Source: Arthrobacter_N sp051262515 (GTDB lineage: Bacteria; Actinomycetota; Actinomycetes; Actinomycetales; Micrococcaceae). From it: a stretch of 64,000 nucleotides of DNA. The stretch lies in the NCBI RefSeq assembly GCF_051262515.1, contig NZ_JBIMER010000017.1, forward strand, positions 1 through 64,000, read 5' to 3'. Positions 1-6,789 of the stretch are shown piece after piece. A program made the translations under genes and the position numbers. Position 1 is the stretch's first letter. Each line of letters opens with the position of its first letter. The notes beneath the pieces were generated by a model, which worked only from the letters and a program-made list of their open reading frames with translations, was not told where the DNA came from and did no database searches.

Positions 1-207
1 GGACGGTTGGAGCATTTCCTGGGCGGTTGGGTCAGGGGGTGCAAGACGTACCTCCGGTGTGGTGACTACCAGCCGGACGGGTCGCCGGCCGGTCCCACCG
101 TTCCAACCGCAGGTGAACTGGGTGCCACGAGAAGGTCATCGTGGCTTGGACCGGGCGTGAAGACACGCTACCTATTGCTTCAAGCCGCCGTCCCCTATCG
201 TGGGGCC
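1..207. other. no gene seen upstream of the Fpg/Nei gene
   Basis: The reading frame of the downstream glycosylase is open back to base 7, but that stretch encodes no recognisable protein and ends at the canonical glycosylase N-terminus. A weak -10-like TATCGT lies at 196-201, six bases before the ATG at 208. With no Shine-Dalgarno sequence this would fit a leaderless transcript, but the promoter match is poor. Confidence 0.4.
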
Positions 208-1089
208 ATGCCCGAGATGCCCGAGGTGCAGGGACTCGTCGACTTCCTGCGGCTGAAACTCGTTCCGCCCGGCGCCGCGCCGGCCGTGATCGCGCAGGTG
301 GAGGTGCTTTCCTTTTCCGTGCTGAAGACCGCGGGCGTGCCGCTGGAGGCGCTGGGCGGCGGGCCGGTGACCGGCGTCGAACGGCGGGGAAAGTTCATCG
401 TCCTGACCGCCGGCGGCGCGCACCTGGTCGTGCACCTGGCCAAGGCCGGCTGGCTCCGGTGGTCCGACGCCCTGAAGCCCGGCCCGCTGCGGCCCGGCAA
501 GGGGCCCATCGCGCTGCGCGTGCGCTTCGCGGCCGACGGCCCGGAGCAGCCGGGGTTCGACCTGACGGAGGCAGGCACCACCAAGTCGCTGGCGGTGTAC
601 GTCGTCGAGGATCCGCACGATGTGCCGGGCATCGCGCGGCTGGGCCCGGAGGCGCTCGACGTCGGCCACGAGGCCTTCGCACGCATGCTGGCGGCGCACA
701 ACGGCCAGCTCAAGCGCCTGCTGCGGGACCAGTCGGCGATCGCCGGGATCGGCAACGCGTACAGCGACGAGATCCTGCACGCGGCCCGGATTTCGCCCTT
801 CGCCATCGCGTCGAAGCTCGGCCCCGACGAGGTGGCGCGGCAGTTCGAGGCCATGCGCGCGGTCCTGCAGTCCGCGGTCGCCGGCGCATCCGGCCGCCCG
901 GCGACCGAACTCAAGGACTCCAAACGCCGGGCGATGCGCGTGCACGGCCGCACGGGGGAGGCCTGCCCGGTGTGCGGGGACACGGTGAGGGAGGTGTCCT
1001 TCGCGGACTCCTCGCTGCAGTATTGCCCGACCTGCCAGACCGGCGGAAAGCCGCTGGCGGACCGGAGGACGTCGAAGTTCCTCAGGTGA
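208..1089 (+). CDS. Fpg/Nei-family DNA glycosylase/AP lyase
   Basis: Base-excision-repair enzyme of 293 residues that removes oxidised bases and nicks the abasic site by beta,delta-elimination. The start at 208 gives MPEMPEV, the family N-terminus, in which Pro2 becomes the catalytic N-terminal amine and Glu3 assists. A helix-two-turn-helix region with IAGIGNAYSDEIL lies around residues 175-190. A C-terminal zinc finger (CPVC ... CPTC) lies at about 252-275. The frame is open upstream to base 7, but an N-terminal extension would block the catalytic proline, so the internal ATG is the true start. A second family member (Nei2 type) lies at 36443-37267. This one resembles the Fpg-like actinobacterial branch; which oxidised base it prefers cannot be read from sequence. 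Confidence 0.9.
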   Translation: MPEMPEVQGLVDFLRLKLVPPGAAPAVIAQVEVLSFSVLKTAGVPLEALGGGPVTGVERRGKFIVLTAGGAHLVVHLAKAGWLRWSDALKPGPLRPGKGPIALRVRFAADGPEQPGFDLTEAGTTKSLAVYVVEDPHDVPGIARLGPEALDVGHEAFARMLAAHNGQLKRLLRDQSAIAGIGNAYSDEILHAARISPFAIASKLGPDEVARQFEAMRAVLQSAVAGASGRPATELKDSKRRAMRVHGRTGEACPVCGDTVREVSFADSSLQYCPTCQTGGKPLADRRTSKFLR

Positions 1090-1209
1090 GCCGGGCAAGT
1101 GCCCAATCGGCGCGCAGGGCGATCCTCAGCCCGGGTACCCGGGCTGCACCGTGCGCCGGAAGGCCCGCTGATCGGATGCCGCGCGGGCCAGAGGGGACGC
1201 TCCTCCGAA

Positions 1210-1242
1210 TTGTCCCCGCAAACATCAAACGTCTAATGTTTG
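1210..1242 (+). promoter_or_regulatory. promoter and operator of the MFS-FadR operon, probably leaderless
   Basis: A -35-like TTGTCC (1210-1215), a 16-base spacer and a -10-like TCTAAT (1232-1237) end nine bases before the ATG at 1247, and there is no Shine-Dalgarno sequence. A perfect 7-bp dyad CAAACAT-N10-ATGTTTG (1219-1225 and 1236-1242) covers the -10. This suits autorepression by the FadR-type regulator encoded second in the operon. The promoter call is by eye; the dyad is directly visible. Confidence 0.55.
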
Positions 1243-1246
1243 GCGC

Positions 1247-2434
1247 ATGGGTTCCGGGATCGGCGAGCAGCCGCGCAAAAGGTGGGCCGCGGGATTCCTG
1301 GCGATCGCCGCCGTCGTACTGGTGGGGCTGAATCTGCGCGGAGGCATCGCGTCTGCCGCCCCGCTGTTCCTGGACCTGCAGGAACGGCTCGGCTACGGCC
1401 CGTTCGTCGCGTCGCTGCTGCCCACCATTCCGGTGCTGTGCTTCGCGTTCGCCGGCGCGGCCACCGCCCGGCTGGTCCAGCGCGCGGGGCTCGAGCGCGC
1501 CATCGGCCTCGCGCTGCTCCTGCTCGTCGCCGGGCTGGCGGTCCGCGCGTTCGAATCCACCGGCGTCCTGCTCGCCGGAACGGTGATCGGCATGTGCGGG
1601 CTGGCGATCTGCAACGTCGCGATGCCGTCCTTCATCCGCGTGCACCACGCCCACCGCACGGCGGCCATGACCGCCACCTACACCGTCACCATGTCCGTCG
1701 GGGCGACCACTGCCGCGGCCGTCAGCGTCCCCGTGGCCGCGGGGCTCGGCTCGCCGACCCTCGGCTTGGCCGCCTGGGCAATGCCCGCGGCCGCGGCCCT
1801 GCTGCTGTTCCTGCCGCTGACCGTCCGCCGCACCCGCGTGCCCGGCCCCGCCACCGGGCACGTCTCGCCGTGGGCGATGCTCGCCACCCGCAAGGGACTG
1901 CTGTTCACCTCCGCGTTCGGCGTGCAGGCCCTGCTGGTCTACACCGTGATCAACTGGTTGCCGAACATCCTCATCGAACGCGGGCTGACCCCCGCGGAGG
2001 CCGGCTTCATGCTGGGGCTGCTGCAGTTCGTCGGGATCCCCGGCGTGGTGCTGCTGCTGTGGATGGCGGCGCGGACGCGGTTGCTGCGACCGGCGTTCAT
2101 GCTGGTCTGCCTCTCCTCGCTGGCCGGGTTCACCGCCCTGCTGCTCCTCCCGGCCGGGTTCACCGCCGTGCCCGTCGTCCTGATGGGCTTCGGATTCGGG
2201 ATCTTCCCGCTGATCATGCTGCTGATCAGCCGCAGCGGCGAGAGCGCGGAGGAGACCACCGCCCTGTCCACCGTGGCGCAGTCCGTCGGCTACCTGATCG
2301 CCGCGGCCGGGCCGTTCGGGCTGGGGCTGCTGCACGCCGGTCTGGGATCGTGGACGGTGCCGCTGGCCATCCTGGTGGTGCTGTCGGCCGTGCAACTGGT
2401 GCTCGGTTACCGGCTGAGCGGGGCGGGCAAGTGA
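1247..2434 (+). CDS. MFS transporter, CynX/NimT-like
   Basis: Major-facilitator transporter of 395 residues with about 12 predicted membrane segments. After a short basic N-terminus (KRWAAG) comes the NLRGGIASAAPLF stretch typical of the cyanate/nitroimidazole (CynX/NimT) branch, which is often annotated in actinobacteria for small organic anions. It is the first gene of a two-gene operon: its TGA stop overlaps the GTG start of the FadR regulator (GTGA at 2431-2434). A second transporter of the same branch lies at 4367-5599 on the other strand. Substrate unknown. The neighbouring meta-cleavage enzymes suggest an organic acid, but that is inference. Confidence 0.85.
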   Translation: MGSGIGEQPRKRWAAGFLAIAAVVLVGLNLRGGIASAAPLFLDLQERLGYGPFVASLLPTIPVLCFAFAGAATARLVQRAGLERAIGLALLLLVAGLAVRAFESTGVLLAGTVIGMCGLAICNVAMPSFIRVHHAHRTAAMTATYTVTMSVGATTAAAVSVPVAAGLGSPTLGLAAWAMPAAAALLLFLPLTVRRTRVPGPATGHVSPWAMLATRKGLLFTSAFGVQALLVYTVINWLPNILIERGLTPAEAGFMLGLLQFVGIPGVVLLLWMAARTRLLRPAFMLVCLSSLAGFTALLLLPAGFTAVPVVLMGFGFGIFPLIMLLISRSGESAEETTALSTVAQSVGYLIAAAGPFGLGLLHAGLGSWTVPLAILVVLSAVQLVLGYRLSGAGK

Positions 2435-3099
2435 GCGCGCCGCTGGGGGACGGGGTGACCGCGCTGCTGCGCGAGGCCGTTGCCTCCGGCCGCTGGCCCG
2501 TGGGGGAGCGGATCCCGCCGGAGCCGGAGCTCACCGCCGAGTTCGGGGTGTCCCGCGGGACGCTGCGCGAGGCGGTCCGGGCGCTGGCCCACGCGGGCAT
2601 GCTGGAGGTGCGTCGCGGCGACGGAACCTACGTGCGCGCCGTCAGCGAATTCTGCGGGACCGCCCGGAAGGCCTACGGCCGCCACGCGGACGAACACGTG
2701 CTGCAGGTGCGCTTCGCCCTGGACACCCAGTCCGCCAGGCTCGCCGCCGCGCTGTCCGATGGCGCCGCCGTCGTGAGCCTGCGCGGGCTGCTGGAACGGC
2801 GTCGTGCGGCGTGGGAGGCCCGGGACTACGCGGCGTGGTCCGGCGCGGACTGGGAATTCCACCTCGCAGTGGCCGAGGCCTCCGGCAACCCGTTGCTGCA
2901 CGAGCTCTACGCCAGCTTCGGCGACGTGTTCCACGGGACCAAGATGGCGCAGCGGCTGAGCGCGGGGTTCGACGGCCGCCAGCGGGCCGGCCACGAGGAC
3001 CTGCTGGAGGCCATCGCGGCCGGCGACGGCGACGCGGCGGTGCGCACCGTCATCGCCAACCTGGACTACTGCCTGGGTTGGATGCCCCAGACGCCCTAG
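2431..3099 (+). CDS. FadR-subfamily GntR transcriptional regulator
   Basis: Regulator of 222 residues. The N-terminal winged helix spans residues 1-75, with EPELTAEFGVSRGTLREAVR as the recognition segment. The C-terminal all-helical FCD ligand domain carries FEFHLAVAEASGN-type residues (here WEFHLAVAEASGN) near 140. The GTG start at 2431 overlaps the stop of the MFS gene, so the two are translationally coupled. It probably represses its own operon through the dyad at 1219-1242. It may also control the convergent decarboxylase or the tautomerase; this is inferred only from proximity. Its TAG stop shares the CTAG at 3096-3099 with the stop of the convergent gene. Confidence 0.88.
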   Translation: MSAPLGDGVTALLREAVASGRWPVGERIPPEPELTAEFGVSRGTLREAVRALAHAGMLEVRRGDGTYVRAVSEFCGTARKAYGRHADEHVLQVRFALDTQSARLAAALSDGAAVVSLRGLLERRRAAWEARDYAAWSGADWEFHLAVAEASGNPLLHELYASFGDVFHGTKMAQRLSAGFDGRQRAGHEDLLEAIAAGDGDAAVRTVIANLDYCLGWMPQTP

Positions 3100-3878
3100 C
3101 GGCCGGCCGGAATCACCACGGAGCCGAGCGTCGCGAACTCCGCGGCGAACTCGGAATCCGGGCTCATGGCGACGGCGTCCGTCAGCCCGCCGGTCAGCAC
3201 CAGCGAGCCCGCCGGGATGGTGATGCCGCGGCGGGCCAGCGAATTGGCGGCCAGCGCCAGCGCGGCGGCCGGGTGCCCCTGGACGGCGGCGCCGGTCGCG
3301 CGGTCCACCTCGCGGCCGTCGACCTTCACCACGACCTCCTCGGCCGCCAGGTCCAGGTCCCCGACGCCGAACGCCTGCTCCGAGACCACGAAGTACGACG
3401 ACGACGCGTTGTCCGCGATCACGTCCGGCAGGCGGAAACGGAAATCGCGGAAGCGGCTGTCGATGATCTCGAAGCCCGCGTGGACGGTCGCGACGGCCGC
3501 GAGCGCGGTCTCGATGTCCACGTCCGGGCCGCGGAGGTCCTTGCCGAGCCGGAACACGATCTCCGGTTCCACGCGCGGGTGGATCAGGCGGCCGTACGGC
3601 GCCGGGGCGCCCGCCGGGATCCGCATCGCGTCCGTGACGACGGCGGTCAGCGGGCTCTCGATCCCCATGCGCTCCTGCTTCGCCCGCGAGGTCAGGCCGA
3701 GCTTGACGCCCACCACGCGCTCGCCGCCGGACAGCCGCAGCGCGATGAGTCGGTCCTGGATCGCGTACCCGGTCTCGGCGTCGAGCTCTGGCCACTCGTC
3801 GGTCAGCGGCTCGACGTCGGTGCGCGAGCGTTCGGCGCCCAGCAGATATTCGGCGGCGGTGTCGATGGTCCAGGCCAT
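3096..3878 (-). CDS. 2-oxo-3-hexenedioate decarboxylase / 2-keto-4-pentenoate hydratase family enzyme
   Basis: Enzyme of 260 residues in the MhpD/DmpH fold of the fumarylacetoacetase superfamily. Supporting stretches are VGVKLGLTSRAKQERMG (about 57-73), PRVEPEIVFRLGKDL with the metal-binding glutamates (about 100-114), a GFEIIDSRFRDF motif (about 135) and GHPAAALALAANSLA near the C-terminus. The family decarboxylates 2-oxo-3-hexenedioate or hydrates 2-oxopent-4-enoate in catechol meta-cleavage. The divergent tautomerase gene next door acts on the preceding intermediate, which favours the decarboxylase role. No other meta-pathway genes are in the window. Its stop codon lies inside the same CTAG as that of the convergent regulator. 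Confidence 0.8.
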   Translation of the reverse strand: MAWTIDTAAEYLLGAERSRTDVEPLTDEWPELDAETGYAIQDRLIALRLSGGERVVGVKLGLTSRAKQERMGIESPLTAVVTDAMRIPAGAPAPYGRLIHPRVEPEIVFRLGKDLRGPDVDIETALAAVATVHAGFEIIDSRFRDFRFRLPDVIADNASSSYFVVSEQAFGVGDLDLAAEEVVVKVDGREVDRATGAAVQGHPAAALALAANSLARRGITIPAGSLVLTGGLTDAVAMSPDSEFAAEFATLGSVVIPAGR

Positions 3879-3982
3879 GGCGGGTTCTCCCGTGGTTCGG
3901 TGGGTTCGGTGCGGGCGTCTGAAATCAGGATAGGCTCCGGATCAGCCGAACCCGGCGAGTGTGAACCCCCGAGGAGACGTAC

Positions 3983-4165
3983 ATGCCGATCATCGAAGTC
4001 AAGGTCATTCAGGGCCGCGACCGCGCCGTCCTCGGTGCCGCGGCGAAGGAAATCGCGAAGGCCGCGGCCAAGGCGCTCGACGCTCCCTTGGACACCGTCC
4101 GGGTCCACGTCGTCGAGGTGGCTCCAGATCTGTGGGCCGTCGGAGACCGGCTGAAATCGGAGTGA
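3983..4165 (+). CDS. 4-oxalocrotonate (2-hydroxymuconate) tautomerase
   Basis: Very short protein of 60 residues, the usual length of the 4-OT family. It begins MPIIEVKVIQGRDRA, giving the catalytic Pro1 after removal of Met, with basic residues near 11-13. It is preceded by a good ribosome site (GAGGAG, seven bases upstream of the ATG). The family interconverts 2-hydroxymuconate and 2-oxo-3-hexenedioate. The divergently transcribed neighbour at 3096-3878 is a decarboxylase-family enzyme for that product, so the pair forms two consecutive meta-cleavage steps. The intergenic stretch 3879-3982 must hold both promoters. Confidence 0.85.
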   Translation: MPIIEVKVIQGRDRAVLGAAAKEIAKAAAKALDAPLDTVRVHVVEVAPDLWAVGDRLKSE

Positions 4166-4191
4166 CCACACCCCTGACTACCGCTTGCGGG

Positions 4192-4343
4192 AGCCGGCGC
4201 CACATTGGACCCGCACTCCGGCTGGATGGCAAGCCACTAGCCGGCTGACTGCGCGGATTGCCGGGAAACCCCGCAATGTGGAGCCACTATGCACAGCGGC
4301 CGCCCAGACCGTGCCGCGAGTCTGGACCAATGTGGCGCCGGCT
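4192..4343. repeat. 152-bp element bounded by 17-bp perfect inverted repeats
   Basis: The sequence AGCCGGCGCCACATTGG at 4192-4208 is repeated in perfect inverse orientation at 4327-4343, with 118 bases between. A third related copy (GCAATGTGGAGCC) lies inside at 4273-4285. There is no convincing coding frame. The arms are too far apart for a simple terminator, although the flanking genes converge. It may be a miniature repeat element or a cluster of protein-binding sites. Confidence 0.6.
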
Positions 4344-4366
4344 GTCCGGGGTGACCGGCCGGCCGC

Positions 4367-5599
4367 CTACCTTTTCTCGGCCAACCGCGCGGCCAGCAGC
4401 CCGCCGACGGTGAACGTCAGGGTGGCGGCCAACACCAGGAGCAGGGGAGCGGTCCAGCCGCCGGAGACCGTGTTGAGCCAACCGGCCAGCGGCGGCGCCA
4501 CCGTGGCGGCCAGATACCCGGTGCCCTGGATGCGGGCCGAGAAGCCGGCGGCCTCGGCATCCGAGCCCGCGATGCGGGGGATGATGGAGAAGATGGCCGT
4601 GAAGCCGCCGCCCTGTGCCACTCCACCGATGATGGACCAGAACACGTATGCCTCCGGCGCGACGAGCAGCCCGATCGGCAGGGTAATCCAACAGGCCGCG
4701 ACGGCGGCCATCGGCACCCACGCCCGGGACCGCGCGGCCAGCAGGGGCACCCCGAGCGCGCCGACGATCGCGGCGACCTGGAAGAGCGACGCCGCCGCCC
4801 CCGACGCGGCCAGGCCCAACCCGCGCGTCTCGGACAGCAGGAGCGGCAACCACGTGGTGGTGGCGTAGTAGGACGACGACTGGCCGCAGAACGCGAGGAT
4901 CAAGAGGGCCACGATCCGCCGGTTCCGGGCCGCCTCGCGCGCCAACTGGGCGGCGGCCCCCGGCCCGTCGGCGGGGTCGGCCGTGGGCCGGCCCACGGTG
5001 TCCCGCGGACGTGCGAGTCCGGCGCGGGTCAGCTTCCGCCCCCACACCAGCCAGTACGCCAGGCCAGCGGCCGCCACCACGCCCCACGCGGCGATCGCCA
5101 CGCGCCAGCCGACGATCTCCGCCAACGGCGCGGTGCCCAGCAGCACGGCCATCGAGCCGACGTTCATCGTCGCGGAGTACACGCCGGTCGCCGCGGACAC
5201 CCGATTCCAGGGCACGTCGCGCCGGATCAGCACCGGCACCACGATGTTGCCCATCGTCATGGCGGCGCCGATCAGCACCGTGCCGGCCAGGACGACGGCG
5301 GAGGGCCCGGTCGAGCGGATCACGGTCCCGGCCAGCACGCCCGCCAGACACAGGAGCACCGTGGCCTCCGGCCCGAAGCGGCCGATGGTGCGCGTGGCAA
5401 GCGGGGTGGCGACGGCAAACAGGAACACGGGTAGGCCGGTGAGCAGCCCGGCGCCGATCGCGCTCAGGCCGGTGTCCACCCGGATGTCGCCGATCACCGC
5501 GGTGGGCGCGATGATCGGGGCGCGCAGGCTCAGGGCCAGCACCACGATTCCGACGATCACCCACGGCAACGCCGGGCGCAGGCTGGATGGGCGGTCCGT
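4367..5599 (-). CDS. MFS transporter, CynX/NimT-like (possible ACG start)
   Basis: Transporter of about 400-410 residues with 12 predicted membrane segments. SLRAPIIAPTAVIGDI in the first helix region is typical of the CynX/NimT branch. The first conventional start in frame is a TTG at 5569, which has no ribosome site and would cut into the first helix region. Ten codons upstream an ACG at 5599 follows an excellent AAGGAG at six bases and gives a natural N-terminus (TDRPSSLRPA). Either ACG is used, or the sequence or strain carries an ATG-to-ACG change. Substrate unknown. Confidence 0.8.
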   Translation of the reverse strand, partial: TDRPSSLRPALPWVIVGIVVLALSLRAPIIAPTAVIGDIRVDTGLSAIGAGLLTGLPVFLFAVATPLATRTIGRFGPEATVLLCLAGVLAGTVIRSTGPSAVVLAGTVLIGAAMTMGNIVVPVLIRRDVPWNRVSAATGVYSATMNVGSMAVLLGTAPLAEIVGWRVAIAAWGVVAAAGLAYWLVWGRKLTRAGLARPRDTVGRPTADPADGPGAAAQLAREAARNRRIVALLILAFCGQSSSYYATTTWLPLLLSETRGLGLAASGAAASLFQVAAIVGALGVPLLAARSRAWVPMAAVAACWITLPIGLLVAPEAYVFWSIIGGVAQGGGFTAIFSIIPRIAGSDAEAAGFSARIQGTGYLAATVAPPLAGWLNTVSGGWTAPLLLVLAATLTFTVGGLLAARLAEKR

Positions 5600-5674
5600 G
5601 GCGGGCTCCTTCTTCGGTGGTCTGTAAAAACCCTATGCCACGGCCCGCCCGGGGTAGCGGTCCGTGTCGCCGTC

Positions 5675-6664
5675 CTACCCGAGCGCCTCGGGATTCACGG
5701 CGTGCGGGGGAACGCCGCCGGCCGCCATCGCGATCGCGTTGAGCGCGCTCAGCCGGGACATCTCGGCGCGGACGGAGACGGTCGCGCTGCCGACGTGGGG
5801 GAGCAGCACCGTGTTGGGCAGCTCCGCCAGGCCCGGCGCGAGCCGCGGCTCGTCCTCGAACACGTCCAACCCGGCGCCCGCGATGGTCCCGGACCTCAGC
5901 GCCTCCACCAGCGCGGCCTCGTCGACGACCGGCCCGCGGGCCGTGTTGATCAGGATCGCCGAGTCCTTCATCCGCGCCAGCACGGATGCGTCCACCAGGT
6001 GCCGGGTATCCGCGTTCAGCGGCACGTGCAGGGACAGGAAGTCGCTGGCGGGAACCAGTTCCTCCCAGGAGACCTGCCGCACCCTCCCGGCGAACTCGCC
6101 GAGCTCGTCGTCGCCCACCACCCGGTGCCCCGGGGGACGCGGCGCGAACAGAACCTCCATGCCGAAGCCCAGCGCCCGCCGCGCGGTAGCCCGGGCGATG
6201 CGCCCGAAACCGGCCAGTCCCAGGGTCCGGCCGGAGACGTCGGAGCCGAGCATCAACTCGGGCTCCCACCCGTGGAAGCGCCCCGCACGCACGAACGCGT
6301 CCGCCTCCACCACGCGCCGCGCCGTGCCGAGGATCAGCAGCAGCGCGATGTCCGCCGTCGCGTCCGTCAGCACGCCCGGGGTGTTGCCCACCAAGATGCC
6401 GCGCGCGCTGGCCGCGGCGACGTCGATGTTGTTGTACCCGACCGCGAAGTTGGCGACACCCCTGATCTTCGCGGAGGCCAGCAGCGGTGCGTCGATCCGG
6501 TCGCCCAGTTGCGTCACGACGACGTCGTACTCCCCGCCCGCGCACAGCGCCGCGAGTTCGTCGTAGCCCGGCGACGCGGGAAGGACGGTGACGTCGCCGG
6601 CGGCCGCCAGCAACGATTGCGCCGGTTCGGGAACGGGAGTGGTGACCAGGAAACGTGGGCTCAT
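5675..6664 (-). CDS. D-2-hydroxyacid dehydrogenase (glyoxylate/hydroxypyruvate reductase type)
   Basis: NAD(P)-dependent oxidoreductase of 329 residues. It reduces 2-oxoacids such as glyoxylate or hydroxypyruvate. The substrate domain holds GVANFAVGYNNIDV (about 72-85). The Rossmann motif is GLAGFGRIARATA (about 152-164), with the catalytic Arg in INTARGP (about 240), Glu in LDVFEDEP (about 270) and His in LLPHVGSAT (about 292). The ATG at 6664 was chosen because the frame upstream (to 6832) encodes nothing family-like. It is divergent from the protease gene and shares its promoter region. Confidence 0.88.
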   Translation of the reverse strand: MSPRFLVTTPVPEPAQSLLAAAGDVTVLPASPGYDELAALCAGGEYDVVVTQLGDRIDAPLLASAKIRGVANFAVGYNNIDVAAASARGILVGNTPGVLTDATADIALLLILGTARRVVEADAFVRAGRFHGWEPELMLGSDVSGRTLGLAGFGRIARATARRALGFGMEVLFAPRPPGHRVVGDDELGEFAGRVRQVSWEELVPASDFLSLHVPLNADTRHLVDASVLARMKDSAILINTARGPVVDEAALVEALRSGTIAGAGLDVFEDEPRLAPGLAELPNTVLLPHVGSATVSVRAEMSRLSALNAIAMAAGGVPPHAVNPEALG

Positions 6665-6674
6665 GAATCCATCC

Positions 6675-6789
6675 TGCAACATCGGCCACGTGGGGCCTAT
6701 AATGTGCGTGGGGAAGCACGCGGATGCCACCCATTGGCTGTGCCGGGGGGCTCTGTCTCCGATGGCGCCCTGCTTCCTGGAGACCGTGC
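6675..6789 (+). promoter_or_regulatory. protease promoter and structured 5' leader
   Basis: A perfect -10 TATAAT lies at 6698-6703; the -35 region (6675-6680) is weak. The leader of about 80 bases can fold. GGAAGCA (6712-6718) pairs with TGCTTCC (6771-6777), and GCCA-CCCAT-TGGC forms an internal hairpin (6726-6738). The ribosome site GGAGA lies just after the outer stem, so folding could influence translation. I could not match it to a known riboswitch class. Confidence 0.5.

Noticed and set aside
7..207. N-terminal extension of the Fpg/Nei frame
   Set aside because: The family needs Pro directly after Met; the extension encodes nothing recognisable and would abolish catalysis.
6704..6789. 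Cobalamin riboswitch before the protease
   Set aside because: A GGAGACC stretch resembles the B12 box, but it coincides with the ribosome site, and the leader is far too short and lacks the other conserved cobalamin elements.
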